Shown here one piece after another: positions 39,507 through 52,451 of a DNA stretch of 64,000 nucleotides. This stretch comes from Struthio camelus. Taxonomy: Eukaryota; Chordata; Aves; Struthioniformes; Struthionidae. Position numbers and translations under genes: made by a program. The notes below the pieces were generated by a model. That model did no database searches. It worked only from the letters and a program-made list of their open reading frames with translations, and was not told where the DNA came from. Each line of letters starts with the position of its first letter. Positions within the stretch are counted from its first letter, which is position 1. The stretch covers positions 82,634,963-82,698,962 of the forward strand of contig NC_090982.1 in the NCBI RefSeq assembly GCF_040807025.1, given 5' to 3'.

Positions 39507-42500
39507 AATGATTTTAGTCACTTCAGACTTGTAAAGACAAGTTATTTTCCCATTTGAAAAACAAAAGTTATTTATAACACGGTTCTTATGTTTTGACATC
39601 TGTTTTCTTTTTCCAAATAATCCAACTGCACTGCTACCTTTTATACTCCTTAAAATAATGTTAGACTGTGTAACAGTCTGCAAGAAGCAAATATAATCTT
39701 TTTTTGCTTGAAAATGAATACATTAGTGTTAGTAAGGAAGAACTGAGCTCCTAGATGCCAATTCTAGAGACATAGCTCTGAATTTTGAATTTTACTATTA
39801 ATTCTTGCTTGTAAAAAAGAACAGCACAAAATATAAAGATTATAGTAATTTTGAATTTTGAGAAAATGTCAATCCCACCCAAGTTCTTGGGCATACCACT
39901 GGTTATATGAATAAAAACTTTCCTGGTCTTGGTCTCCTTCCCCAAGATTTGAGATTTCTCATAAGAGCTAATAAGTTGCTTCTAATGTCTTCCATGCTGA
40001 GAAGCCTAAAATGTTCCAAAAGTCACAAGCAGCATAAGGAATATAGTAGAAAAGGAGGGGAGCATCTTTTTTATTTCTCCTTTTGTCTAGGAAGAAAATA
40101 TGAAATTTGTTCGCTATGCCTGGATATCAGGTGACTTGATTACTCTGGTGGCTGCCAACTGTGCAACTGCCTTGAGCAAATGGCCATAGTGTATTTGCTT
40201 ACTGACTTGGCTGATTTTCCTCTTTTCCAGATGTGTGCCACACCTGCTGCACACAGAGACTTATCTCACAGAATAAGAACAGTAAACTGTTAGAGTTACT
40301 AGAAATGCAGTCATCAAATGCCCCAGGGCACAAGCTGCAGGTCCAATCCATCCAGAGAGCTTCACATTTTTCTAGGGGCAGCCTTGGGGGTGGAGATCTG
40401 GAAGACTGGCACATTGCTGCACGCACATCCACTTCATGGGCTCCCCAGTTTGTCTTATCATTTCTGTTTAAACTCATTCTGATTTTCATTGCAGAGATAA
40501 CCTTCAAGAGTTTCTTCCATTTCTTTTCAGCTAAGAAGCCATTCATGCACCAGAAAAGCACAGAGATCCTCCTGTCCTTCTTTAAAATAAGACTGACTAC
40601 TGTCTAATCCTAACATCTCCCTACTTTTGGGTGCTTGGTGCCTTAATTGTTCCAGAAAGGGAAGTACAGGGATTACTTAAGAGTGTTTAGTTCTCAATGC
40701 AAGAGACTATTCACAGTAGCTGTTGGACATTTTTTCCCCTTTTGGTCAGCCATGGGCTCTAGCAAAGAGAAGATGCTGCTAATCATGGATTATCCCCAAA
40801 ACCTACACTGGTAGTGTGTTTCTCATCTCTTCTCCTACTTTGAAATGGCTCATTTAATAAGCTTTTACTTTGATAACAATTCTGCAGTCTGGTAGATCAC
40901 ATCTCAGGAGTGCATTTGTCACTGTCATATCTAGAAGAAAAAAAGCTCCTGACGTTCAGTCTAAATTAAAAGGCAATAAATGTTTAAAGAGATAAGAATT
41001 AATAAATAATCTTTTATTTCTTTCCATGTAGTAATTATTCACCCTGGGGTTAACCTAAATACCACCATCTCCCTTTCCCCCCAGGGCTTCTAAGCAACAC
41101 AGGCAAAATAAAACTTGGGTACTTTGAGGATCAGGATAAAGCACTTCGTCTTGGATGATGAGCAGAACTAAGAAACCCTAGATCTGGCCTTGCTGATTTC
41201 CCTGGCACCAGAGAAGAGGGTGAAGACTGAGCTAGATGCAGAAATGATCACATACACACACTCCCACCCCTAACAGCAACAACAGAGAAAGTAAAAAGCC
41301 TATGTTAAACCAGGCAGGTGAGAGGCGGAAACCACTTGCTGAAAAGTCATCCACTATTCAAACAGCAGGCACACTAAACAGGTGGCTGGGTGCCCAGTTA
41401 GTAGAACTCTTTATAGGCAGAGATGCTCATAGTATCAGACTGTGCCTAAAACTGACTCAGCTCCTCCCTTTCTAGTAATCAGATCTTAGTTTTATTTTCA
41501 GTCTTCCTGCCTCCTCTCCCACAGAAGTTAGTAGGTGGGGAAAGAAGAGGAGAAGGCTAATTATTAGCAGAAAATAAAGTAAGTTCAGGCAAAATAGTCG
41601 TCTCACCAAACACAAGAAAGCTCCAAAGCCCTTAATTATGCTGTTATTTTTTTATACATTCTCTGTTCGTTTGTTAGAAAATGCCAAAATACTGTCTGAA
41701 GTATGATGTGGTCTTAATGTTGGAGGTGGTGTCTTAGGGAGCAGGCTGTAATAACAATGGTTCTGAGTGATGTATATTTACATATATACCAGAAGAAAGT
41801 CCCTGGCAAGCAGAGAGTAGCAATAGTAGCCCTATGATGGGTAGTCACATACTGAGGTGACACATATATTTAACAGTATTTTAGGACTACCCTAGTGTCA
41901 GCATTTCCCTGATGGCTTTCTGAAGATACCTGCATTTTTTTCCTAAGGAGAAGCAAGAAGGTTCCGTGCTTGATACATTCACCTACTGAAGACCTGGCTC
42001 AGAGTAGCCTTCTGACCATTGCTACCCTGCAGCGGAAGATCAGCATCTCTTCCACCTGCTGTAGAGACAAGAGGGCATCTTTAAACACAGTGAGATGCAG
42101 GCATATCCTCATCTGCTTGGAGCTGGAAGCAAGGGGAAAGGATAGCTTCAGAAAGGCTACATACTCAAATATGTAGCCAAGTCTAAAGCAAGCAACATGA
42201 AAACTAACCTAGCGTAGTTTGGTGTTGGGATCCGCCAAGCCTGGTTTTAGCTAGCTCAGATATTATTTAGGCTAGTCTGAACAGGTTGTGGTGTTTGCAG
42301 GCAGTGGTCAATGGAAGGATATAGAAAACCTGTCTGGTTTGGGGGAATGTCCTTCACAGAAAATGGAGAAATAACCTATACAACTCTGGCCACAATATTC
42401 TACACTGAAAATTTCAGAAGAACTTTAAGGGTTTTTGAAACCATCCTTCAGTTCTCTTTTCTTCAATTTACTGAGAATAAAACACAACTAATAGTATCTA

Positions 42501-44154
42501 TTTTGTCTTGTACTTTGAAGAGCTGGTGCCTACAGCTGTATATCACCTCTGTACAGCACCTCTTACCAACTGTTCTGGTATTGTCCTGCACATGAACTGC
42601 AGCAGTTACTGTCAGTGAGTAAGATGGAAGTATTTATTGTGATAATGTTATTGGTGTACATCCGAGCTTTGCATGAGCCATTTCTCCAGAAAGCAAAGTT
42701 TGCGTGTTTCGCTTCTGCTCTTTTTTTTGGTATTCTCTTTATTGACTCAACCTCTGACACCACTGCAAGAGTATGATACATATTTATTTTTACTTTTAGC
42801 TTATGATGCAATGTAGGTCATTGCAGGCTGCATGAGTAAAACATTCAGAGCTCAGTAAAAGGGGGTTAACTACGTTTTATTTCCTTTCTTTCCTTAGTCA
42901 CAGAAAATAGATTGGATATGGTAACACTTTTCAGTAAGTGGACATTAATTAATGCTAAATTACACCAGAATTCCTCTGGAATCACATATTAACAATCACA
43001 CTAAGACCAAAAGAGCTTGCTATGATTAATGTTTTTGTAAGGAGTATCAAAGAAATTAATATCCATTTGTCACTTATAATAAAGTGTTGCCGATTAATTT
43101 CACGCCATTTTCTTTCCTGCTTTGTCATAAAAATGAGGTGCTGGAAGTTTAACGTGTTGAATACTAGAGAAGTGTGAGTTTCCACTGTCTGACCTAGTTA
43201 TCACTTTTTGGTGCAACTGGTTGTCCTGCCACAGGTCCGGGATATCTTGTATGCGAAACAGAGCAAGTGTCTGTTGGCATGGGATGCAGAATCTGGGCAA
43301 GACGAAGAGTTATTTTAATGCACCTGCCATAATTCACCTCTTAGTGTTGGAAATTCGAATCCTCAGACAATTCATTAACTTGACAAACACCGTAATGAGT
43401 GCAGAAAATGGCAGCACATAAATCCATTCTCTTGACAAAGAACATAATGAGAAGGGGAAGCGATACAAACTAAATAGTGATCACTTTACTGTTTGGAGAC
43501 TATATATCCTCACTTCTTGTGTCACAGCGGCTCTTCTCCTTCTCTTCCCTCCCTCCCCACCAGCTGATTGGCGAGACCTAGACAGTGAAATCCTGTGGCT
43601 TGCTGGGACTCCCCGCTATCAGGCTGGCTACACCTCAGGGTCTCCATAACCTCTTTTGTTCTGTGTGTAACTCAGCATCTACAACTCCCAAATAAGATAA
43701 TGAGTTAAGAGATACTTAGTTTCTGCCAGTGAATCTCTTCGGTTTTCTTTTAGAAAATGTATATCAAGCATCTAACCATCATTTTGTTCTCTATAATTTC
43801 TTAAGAGATTTCAGAAGTTACTCTTGACTTAAGCAGTAAGGAAACTGGTATAAAAGGATGCAGATAACTAATTCAAAAATGCATCATCCTCAAACTGTAC
43901 TAGTCTGCCTGAAGATAAGAAGCATATGCTGGGAAATCCCCCAGGAAACTTGCATTTTTGACACTGACCCTATATACAAACTACCCAAGGATCAAGTTCC
44001 TGTCTATCTGATTTGGACCAGAGATCTGAACTCACAGCTGCATGCTGAGATCATTGGCATATGACACGCTGAATGAATTATTCTGTTGTAGATATAACAT
44101 CTTATATGAAATAGTATAAAAAGTTAAACATTCTGTATAAAATAACTAAACATT
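39507..44154. other. No gene seen; opposed open frames at 40.2-40.6 kb
   Basis: Frames of 124 codons (40233-40607, plus) and 120 codons (40199-40561, minus) overlap almost completely. TTTTCCTCTTTTCCAG precedes the plus frame and looks like a splice acceptor. Neither translation shows a domain I recognise. The rest is unique AT-rich sequence. Confidence 0.5.
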
Positions 44155-44220
44155 CTTAGTAGAAATTTGAATTCAAGTCTCCAGGTGACTGCCCTGATCA
44201 CCAGACTATATAAACAAAGT
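44155..44220 (-). repeat. Possible MIR-like SINE head
   Basis: TTTGAATTCAAGTCTCCAGG and TGACTGCCCTGATCACCAGA then CTAT read like the reverse complement of the tRNA-related head of MIR-type SINEs in reptiles and birds (family text has GTCTCC, then GTGCCCTAACCACTGGGCTAT). The match is short, so chance is possible. Confidence 0.4.
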
Positions 44221-44984
44221 CTGGCCCTCCCCTCAATCCTTAACACTCCAGAATAAAATTTGCATGGAAATGGAAGATGCAATTTCAAATTCCCTCTGCA
44301 ACCAGGAAAAAGAAGGAGATAAGTCTTGCTTTCTCAAACCGTGGTTGAATCCTCTGTCCACAGCTATATAGTAAGGTATAATAAAGTATTTCTGTAAAGC
44401 AAAACTCAGGTTCAACCAAAAATTGAACTTACTGTTACAAATTATGGAATGAAGGTCTTTGACCTATACAGGAGATCAGGCATAATGGTTAGTGTGTAAC
44501 TGTCCATCAAATCAGAGTCACCATATGTGGATTTACACGGACAGCTCCTTAGTCACAGTAAACTTACGTAATTCCTGGAGGTCACTTTTTATTTGGCCAA
44601 GTTCAAGAACTGCAGGGAGAATCATGCATTATACAAGAGGGCAAGACAAGTCCTAATGATCTCTTTAGGCCTTAAAACTTGGCATTAGATCATTGTATAA
44701 TCCAGTAGAAGAAGCCAATATACAAAATACTAAGATTAAATTATTTTCAAGGGGCTAGTTTTTTACTATTTATTTTTCTTGTGTCTGAAGGACTTTTCTA
44801 GTGGTTAGTGAAGGAGCCTGTGATATCCTGTTACTCATTCAGGCAGTAGCAATTTGAAAATTTCCCTTCCACGCATAAGTCTTTCAGGAAAGAGAGTCCT
44901 TTCTGAAGTACACTTCATCCTGGACTTCCCACCAAGATGTAATTTTACAAAGCTTAGTAATTAGTGCAATTCTTTAATGGTACA

Positions 44985-45066
44985 ACTGAAGTCTTAGCGT
45001 TTGCAAAATGCTTGGAAAATTTTGCACAAAAGGTGCTATATAAAAGCCAACTCTTATTAATAAAGT
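44985..45066 (+). repeat. MIR-like SINE 3' end
   Basis: GTTTGCAAAATGCTTGGAAA then TTTTGCACAAAAGGTGCTAT, ATAAAAGCCAACTCTTATTA resemble the 3' terminus of reptile/bird MIR-like SINEs (GTAAAGCGCTTTG, then GCGCTATATAAA, ending in an ATTATTA tail). Only the end of the element is recognisable. Confidence 0.6.
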
Positions 45067-47829
45067 CAATTGCATTCCATTTTTTACACATAAAATTATC
45101 CCAGTATCCACTAATCCAATAATTCCATTGAAAATATAGTTTGCTTTTCTTGGCATCAGCAGCACAGACCATTTAACATAATATAAAACTTTCTTGCTGC
45201 TGTAAAGTGAAATCGTAGCATTTATTTGAGCCTTTCTTTCTAGCTCCTTTTTATTTCTGAGGAAAATGCTCACAGGGCATAGCTAGCTAAACTGCATATT
45301 TTACCCTGTAGATTCTTTAATTTTCTGACCCTGAAACCTGAAATATTGAAACGTGCGAAACAAAGCCTGTTTCTAAGTACTCAGTATCAGAGGAAATTAT
45401 CAAAGCTTAGGGAAACCGGGAAATCTATGTAGTAAGCACAAACAAGTAACTATTGAATCTTTAATTTTAGTACAGTGCTGTGTAAAACAGCCTTCCATCT
45501 CCTCTGTATTCGTCCCAAGTCCTACATGACCTTCGGCTCTAAAGATGAGAGTCATATATTTAACTACAGTATTTTTTATTTACTATGGAAGCTGAGATGC
45601 AAAACACTTAATCTACATCATAAAATGAAAGTGGCTGAGTCTGCAGTGACCTTGACCACTCTTACTCTAAAAGTTGATCGTTTCAAACAAGTGCAGCCTT
45701 TCAAACAAGTGCTAAACTGGATGCAAGTTCACGGCATGTATTATTTTTCAAAATCTGTTTGTTTTTTCCGGGGAGGGGGGAATCAGAGCATACCAATCTA
45801 GAAGATATTTTGCATGTATTTATTTATAAGCGCATAGATTTTCTGTGGTTAAATGGCAGTGAGGAGGAAGTGCCAGTGAGAGGTTTTCAGGGGAGTTATC
45901 CCTATTGACCTTCCGTGGTCATTGAATACCAAGCTGCCTTTTGTCAATAGCAAAGCACAGAAAATTGAAGCCAGAAGCATGAACACATTCATCGACCAAA
46001 CATGTTACCCTCACAATCAGTGGTAAAACTCCTTGTACTCCCCCGCACTGGCATTTGGGGTGGTACTAAGGCATCAGCCACTTCCCTGGGTGAAACAATG
46101 AAATTCTGCATAGTCCGTTCCTTCAAGCAAAGCCACAAATCCACAGCTGCTGTGGATCTCCTCTTTCACAGGATATGGTCCTTTCATTGTCTTATATACC
46201 TTTTGTTAAAAAACGAACCAAACAAAAGCCTTGTGTTGCATTGCTTGAATCATATTTTTACTGGAATAAGCACAGGCCCTTTTGGGCAAATAGACTACAT
46301 ATTGGAGTCTTGCATTTTTGGCAGGTTTTCCCTTTCCTGATTAGTGCTTCTCAGATGCTCTTGACTCAATGCCTGCACACTGTCACTCTTTTCCCTCTTT
46401 TTTCTTGTAACATTAGCATACTTTCCCCTGGAGGGGTGGGAAGTGTCCTAGCTCAAGCTATCACCTAATTTGTTGACTAGAGCATTGTCCTAGAAGGTGG
46501 GGCAGTGTTTTTTGTTCTCCATCAATTTAAAGCATCAAGCATGCTGCCACCTTTTCCTGGGTGAACCTATTTTACATTAGTTGCATGCCCAAAAAGGAGT
46601 GGTTGTAGGCACTTCCTCTGAGGGTGGATAATGATATCCAGAGCCTGGTTGGACAACAAATCCCTGTAAACATCCAGGGATTTAGATCGCCTCAAAGCTG
46701 CAGGTCCTCTGTGGTATAGCTCCAGATGACTCTTTGTGTAATGCAGATTTTGGAAAGCCAAGGAAGTGAACTTTTTTTTGTTTTGTTTTCCTTTCTGGGG
46801 AGGCCCTCCCCTTTTCAGAAATGACTGAGCAGGCCAGGAACCAGGTTTCTAAGTTCTACTTCCAGGCCTGTAATTTTAGTTGCTTATGTTTTTTTTCTTT
46901 GTTGGCTAAGGCCTTATTTCGCTCACCAAAAGCAGGAGAAGGGACATAACCCTAGCAGACCCCAGAAGGACATCTTTTGTGCTTTTATCCGAAATTTGCT
47001 TTGCAGCTCTTCGATTCAAGCCCTGATTCCACTCCCTACAGGGGAGCAGAAGCTGCAGAACCCACATGCCCTGGTCTGTCTGCCCTCTCCCAGATCTTCC
47101 TTCCTTTGACCAAACTAGGGACATTTATTTATAGATACCCTTATGCTGCAGCTTTTGTACTTTACGTTTTGAAGGAAAAAAACAAACCCATACCAGGATG
47201 CAAAGGCATTGCCAAATTTACTGAGGTTTCACAGTCAATCAAACTGGCAAAGCAGTGTCTGCAGACATTTGCAGATTTGCTCCTCTGTGCCATTTAGTAC
47301 AGCTTATTTGTTCAAAATATTGCATAACATTAACATTTTTAAATTATCCTGGCATGAGAGAGCAATGTAATAACGTTCCCATGCCACCAAGTCGGGGGAC
47401 AATGAACGTGGTAAAGAGGGACATGAAGATATTTAAGGTAACAATTAGAGACCACTCAATCCAACACGATAAACTGAAATAGATTCATAAAGTTAATACC
47501 AATTCCAGAGATTATAGACCATTTTATGGGACGTGCTATATAACTTCTGCTCCTTCTCCCAAATTTATGATCTTTACCAGAGATTTGAAGCAAAACACTG
47601 TAGCATTTGAATTCGAAAGGTCAATAAAGGAAAAGAAAAAAGAAAAAGAAAGAAAGAAAGAAATTAGAAAAAAGCTAGAGGAGGGGATTTCACTCGTTTT
47701 GTTTGTGGTGCTGTTATTTTGCCAACTAAATTGCTATAAAGACAATAAAAACAAAGCATCTGTGGAGAATGAAAGTTTGCCTTCATGAAGAGAGATACTG
47801 TGCATTCTAAAAGCCTTTAAAATGGTATT
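45067..47829. other. No gene seen
   Basis: Frames of 106-112 codons at 45475, 46002 and 46977 resemble no known protein. TTTCAAACAAGTGC occurs twice, at 45681 and 45699, an 18-bp-period duplication. The purine tract at 47626 is listed separately. Confidence 0.55.
47626..47663 (+). repeat. Purine (GAAA)n microsatellite
   Basis: Thirty-eight consecutive purines, with clean GAAA units at the end (47647-47663). It creates a lysine/glutamate-rich stretch in the frame at 47567-47788, which is an artefact of the repeat. Confidence 0.9.
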
Positions 47830-48010
47830 CCTCAATAAATAAATTAATTAATCAACAAGTTGTACAAGGCCACATAAAACTCACCTCACAGCTCATTAAT
47901 CTTTGAGCAATTTGGGGGGCTTTTTTAGGTGAAATAAATCCCTGCTGCGGAAATGTTTATATGCCAAATTGTAAGGCATGCTGATGAAACAGAATTTGCC
48001 TTGAGGCTGG
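47830..48010. promoter_or_regulatory. Candidate conserved noncoding element
   Basis: AAATTAATTAATCAAC, GCTCATTAATCTTTGAGC, GGTGAAATAAATCCCTGC and GGCATGCTGATGAAAC lie close together without any transposon or simple repeat. Within it, GCTCATTAATCTTTGAGC contains GCTC and GAGC arms. Enhancer-like texture is the only evidence. Confidence 0.27.
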
Positions 48011-50489
48011 GAACTCCGTCTCCTCACACCAAAATGGTTAGAAACATGGAGAAGAACAAAATAAAGTAAAAATCATCTCATAAAGAGGTGTGATTAGGAA
48101 GGCTGAGTTTGCTTGTGTGAAAGGAAGATGAACAACAAGAAGTGAAGTGTAAAAATGCAAGCCACTGAGAACTCAAAGAAGCCACAGTTTTCTTGTTTTC
48201 TGTTTTAAGTAGTCATTTTATAACATACTGAGATCAAAAGTTTTGCACTCCTGTAGTCAGAGAGCTATCACAGACCTTCTTTTCAATATCATGATCGTGG
48301 GGATGTAGGAGGTGAGCGTTTGAAAACTTGCCCGTTTTTCCATTCATATCTGCTAGGCTAATAAAACACATACCTCTTTACAAAGCTTCTCTTCTTTTTG
48401 GAAGAAGAAGCCAAGGTCAGTCTGTGCTCAGCATCCTGACAGACGCTCAGAGTGCAAGAAGTCATAGGCAGCGATAAAATGGATGTTGGTGTGAGTTTGT
48501 GTCAGGGAGAGAGACAGAAGCATGTTCTTTTTGTTAAATTAAAGAAAACAATCACCTGTGTTTTCCTCTGGACATTTCAAAAGGTGTTGACCTTTGAAAG
48601 CGACTCAGAGAATGGGCCAAAAAACTATCAAGGATCCAAAGATGTTTCCTGATGAAGAACACTTCAAAGAATTTTAAAAAAGAAATGTCTGTTGAGACTG
48701 TGTATGACTTGCAAAGTCATCACTTCTTTCAGCTGAGAGAGAATGTTTGTGACAAAGGAGCTGACAAAATGCACTATAAATATGGCTACCTAATATGATG
48801 TGGAAGTGAGAAAATGGGCCTCTCCAAGAAAACTTCACAGCGTCTGAATAGCTGATGGTGAATTCAATGAGATAGAAAAATTTTATGCTGACCCAGCACA
48901 GCCATCCTCAAGAGACCAGGCGGAAAGGCTGGGATGGCACTAAGTGACAAGGAGATGGAAAAGTAACCTACTTTTCCCATATTTAAGTGTACAGCTGGTA
49001 GAGATTTCCAAATGTTAAAAATGCTTTTGGTACCAGGTACAGACCAAATGAGAATCAGGACTGTGGTTTTAGAAAAGAGAAATAGTACAGTGGTGGGAAC
49101 TGCCTCAGTGAAACTTTGCCCTTGGCCCCCTTGTCTTTAGCCACGGAGCTGGCAAGCAAGTGAAAGATAATTTTTTCAAGGGGGAAAAAAAGGAAATACT
49201 TTGAAATATGTTATATATCTCCTGGAAAGTGATCTTTTGGGAAGTGTCAGGAAGGGAACAATAAGAGAAACTGAGGCCTAAATAAGAATAGCTATAGTCA
49301 CTGATGTGCAAGTCCATGCTAGAACTGAGAAGCCTTCCCGAGGCAATTCGGATTTGAGAGTGATATACATCTCCCACCACCCACATACGTGCACATTTTA
49401 CATGTCTCCCCCATCACCCTCCCCACACTTTTTTCAACAATCATCTACTTCATAAAAAACACATTAGCAAAAAAATTCTGGCCAGTCCTTGTTCATAAGA
49501 CCTTCACAGTGAAATTCAGCATAGCACAGAAGACACTCAGAAGTTCTCTGTGTAAACTGAATCCTTTTTCAGGATGAAAGCAAAAATCATGAAATGAAAT
49601 CCTACTTCAGACCTCTGCTCGCAGGCTAAGTACTCCCTGCATTTCTGGCATTATCCGTACAGATAATGTAGACTCAGAAAGAATATCCTAAATGTGCAGT
49701 CTATTTATATCTTTCCCAGCGAGGAATCAATAGGCATAACAACCTCCCCAAAGGTGGGACGTAAACATCAGGAGAGATCTCAGCCGGAACAAAAAAACGT
49801 AGTATCTGCCATCTTATAATTAGAATTTAAATTTAATTAAGATGGAGAGAAAAATACTTATCACCCTTTCAATGAAATGCCGAGCCCTTGGTGCAGTTAT
49901 CTAAACATAAGAGAGCAGCCTTTCTGAAACTTTAGTTAAACACAAAAGTCTCTCTCTCTAGAAAATGGATTCTAATCTTAATTCTCAAGTTTATAGTTAA
50001 GTGACAAAAAAAACGTGTCTAACTGTTGCTCTGGGTTCCTGTTATGCTTCTCTACCCTGAATCACCATACAGCATTGCAAGCCAATAGCTTAGCAGTAAG
50101 AAAGAGCCTCGTTTTACTAAATTAAGCTCAGATACGATGGTGTGCAGATGTGGCAGGACCTGACCAGATTTGAGATATGTAGGTGGGTAAACCCTAGTGC
50201 AAGATGAGCACTCGCTTCCCACTGTTCAGTAAACCAGAAGAAGGCAACTGAAAAGTTTTCCTATCTGCAGAAGCTACTGGCCTGCATCTGTCACAAAACC
50301 TAAGTAGGATATTTGCCTGCAGGACTTGGCGCTACCAAAACACATTTATAATACTAATACCTAAAACTAATACAGAAGGAGATCATTGTGAGTATAGTAT
50401 GCGACTTCCCACAGAGAACACACAAAGCAATTTCACCTAGTTATTACTTTGTCAAGTATATAACATCTGGTTAAGCTGCTAGATATCTA
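48011..50489. other. No gene seen; unique AT-rich DNA
   Basis: I recognise no repeat, RNA gene or exon. The longest frame is 93 codons on the minus strand (49105-49386), without recognisable domains. Confidence 0.55.
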
Positions 50490-51060
50490 TTTATAAAAGC
50501 ATTTAGTCTTGATTTAAGACTTTAAGCAATAGTGAATCCATCATGCTCTAAGATAAAATGTCCCAGTGGTTTATAACTTTCAGTGTTAAAAAAGTGAAGC
50601 AATTTGTAGTTTGAATTTATCTTCTACTGTGAACCATTGAAGCTCATTATGTTTTCCCTTTCCTAGATTAAAGAGCTGACTGCCAGTTACCTTTTCTTTT
50701 GCAGGTTCTCTCAGACTGATCAAACCAAAACTTAACCTTTCCTTGGATAAGTCTAAGAAGTAGAATTTCCTTGGTCCTTCACTATAGGGCACGCTTCCCC
50801 GACCACAGATCACTCTTGCAGTTCTTTCTGGATTTTCCCCTCATTTGTCAAAATTTTTGTGTGTATTCTGTAGAAGACTAGTCCTAGACCTGTGCTGTAT
50901 GGAAAGGTGATATAGGATCCCAGCTTTAATGAGACCATAGTCCTTGATACACATCCCAGGAAGGTCTGTAGTCTGTTAGCTTCTGAGCATATCTTCCAGC
51001 ATTTTACATATTCTGCAACTCATTGCAGTGTTACTGTTTTCTGAGACACCATCCTTAGTC
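50490..51060 (-). mobile_element. Ancient CR1/L3-like LINE fragment
   Basis: The plus strand reads as the reverse complement of an old CR1/L3-type element. It has CTTGATTTAAGACTTTAAGC, GTCCCAGTGGTTTATAACTT, CAGTGTTAAAAAAGTGAAGC, GTAGTTTGAATTTATCTTC, CCATTGAAGCTCATTATG and CCTAGATTAAAGAGCTGAC, then a weaker match through CACTATAGGGCACGCTTCCC. These are the standard successive blocks of the 3' part of such elements. The match fades after about 50820, so the limit at 51060 is a guess. No coding capacity remains. Family-level assignment is good; the split between CR1 and L3 is not settled by eye. Confidence 0.82.
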
Positions 51061-51189
51061 CTGTAAGTGTGACCTAAATGCTTTGCTTCTACATGCTCAA
51101 CCGGAATTTAATTGTAATATACATCCAAGTTAATCCAGCAGCTCATTAAAGACAAATAAAAATCATTATTTGGATGTAAAGTGTTGTTT

Positions 51190-51352
51190 GTTAAAGACCT
51201 GAAGTTGGCTTCAGGAAATCTGGGTTCTATTTTAGGCTTTTGCTGTAAACTCTCTATGTAAATTTTGACAATCAAGGGCACTTAATTTCTTCTGCGCCAG
51301 CTCCGCTCTTTAAAACGGAGTTACACTCTTCCCCCCTACCCACTTTTTATCG
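51190..51352 (+). repeat. MIR-like SINE
   Basis: The segment follows the MIR core in sense orientation: TCAGGAAATCTGGGTTCTAT (the CTGGGTTC-type box), TTGCTGTAAACTCTCTATGT (the position of GCTGTGTGACC), CAATCAAGGGCACTTAATTT (the position of GGGCAAGTCACTTAACC), a degenerate pyrimidine-rich part, then CTTTAAAACGGAGTTACACT (the position of TGTAAAATGGGGATAATA) and CTACCC. Order and spacing fit MIR well although individual bases are strongly diverged. MIR is an ancient amniote tRNA-derived SINE, long inactive. Confidence 0.75.
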
Positions 51353-51454
51353 TCTAGGCAACCAGTGGAGTGAAAAAAATGCAAGCCTGAATAAGAGGAA
51401 CAAAGTAAAGCCTGGAGAGAAAGCGCATGGTAAAAGCCTACAACCAGAGTAAGT

Positions 51455-51680
51455 AGCTTATTAGAAGCATAGAGTTGGAAAGAGCCTCTTGGGCCGTGTA
51501 ATTCAGATTCCTCTATTGCAGAGGAGTGCTATGATCTCAGTTTTCATTTATCAAACTCCATTTTACAATTCGTTAGGCTTCCCCAGGTTTAAAATGCCTC
51601 TTCTGGCAATGTCAAATTTCCCATGCAATTAATGTCCTTTCACCTAAACAACTCTTTGGAGTCTGTGGTGCTTACACCGC
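51455..51680 (-). mobile_element. Probable ancient CR1 3' end
   Basis: GAAGCATAGAGTTGGAAAGA followed by GCCTCTTGGGCCGTGTAATT reads like the inverted 3' end of an old CR1 (family text: AATCATAGAGTTGGAAGGGACC then a TCATCTAGTCC-type block). The following bases through 51680 are compatible with the diverged 3' UTR but are not diagnostic. It could be a separate insertion or the displaced end of the L3-like piece at 50490-51060, split by the MIR-like element between them; orientation is the same. Confidence 0.55.
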
Positions 51681-51784
51681 CTATTTACCCATGTGAAGAG
51701 CTGACGCGTTGTCTTCCCAGTCCTCTTTGTTTGAAACTCCATCCTACAATGAAACATAACCCGATGCGTATCATATCACCCTAT

Positions 51785-52000
51785 CTGCAGCGTCCGGCGA
51801 GTGTCCGAACGGATGATCTCCAGACTGAAAAGCAATACAGCAATGACTAGCCTCGTGAGGGCTGCGTGTTCACTCGCCTGCAGTAACCTGAACTCGGACG
51901 TCCGGATGACGGAGCCCGGTACCGTGGGGCCGGACCGCGTCGGCAGAACTGGCTTGCGGATCCAAGCGCGGTGGAGACAGGCTGGCAATGTCACCCCTGT
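51785..52000. promoter_or_regulatory. CpG-rich patch
   Basis: I count about 20 CpG dinucleotides between 51791 and 51970, against one or two per 200 bases in most of the window. The line 51901-51960 is over 60% GC. This is the behaviour of a small CpG island or an unmethylated regulatory element. It sits immediately downstream of the ancient repeat cluster. No TATA box, initiator or coding exon is convincing. Open frames on both strands through the patch (for example 51801-52064 plus and 51776-52018 minus) are what GC-rich DNA gives by chance. Confidence 0.45.
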
Positions 52001-52435
52001 GCTGGGGGTGACAAACACTGGGCTTTCCAGTCACGCAGCCAAGGCTGACATCTGTATTTTTTAAATATTTATCCCAGCGACATACAGTGCAGTGCATAGT
52101 TATTAGGATACAAATAAGATCAATTTCTCCTCTCTAGAGATAAATTCAGATTAATTTGCACTCCCTCTCATACCCTTGCTTTTTTTTTTTCTCTCTCTAA
52201 GCATTCTCTTTTTTTATTATTATTTTCCTCCCTGTTCCCTTCTAGACAGTCAACAAAACAATTAAATTGTATTCATGCATTATTGTAAATCCAATGCCAG
52301 GACACTGAATTGTTGTCTCAGGGAAAGTACAGAAGTGTGGTGAGTACTAAATTCAGTGAAGGTGCAAGAAGTTTAAAAAAAAAATGCTATGAGCGTGTGT
52401 GTATGTCCATGTGCTTATGATATGTAACATTTGCC

Positions 52436-52451
52436 AAAAAAAAAAAAAAAA
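52436..52451 (+). repeat. Poly(A) run, 16 bases
   Basis: Sixteen consecutive A after TTTGCC, preceded by a short GTGTGTGTATG stretch at 52394-52405. Confidence 0.95.

Noticed and set aside
46002..46468. Overlapping frames of 112 and 97 codons
   Set aside because: Two frames of the same DNA, neither recognisable, with no splice or promoter context.
47567..47788. Frame with a lysine/glutamate-rich coiled-coil-like stretch
   Set aside because: The stretch is a direct product of the (GAAA)n tract at 47626-47663.
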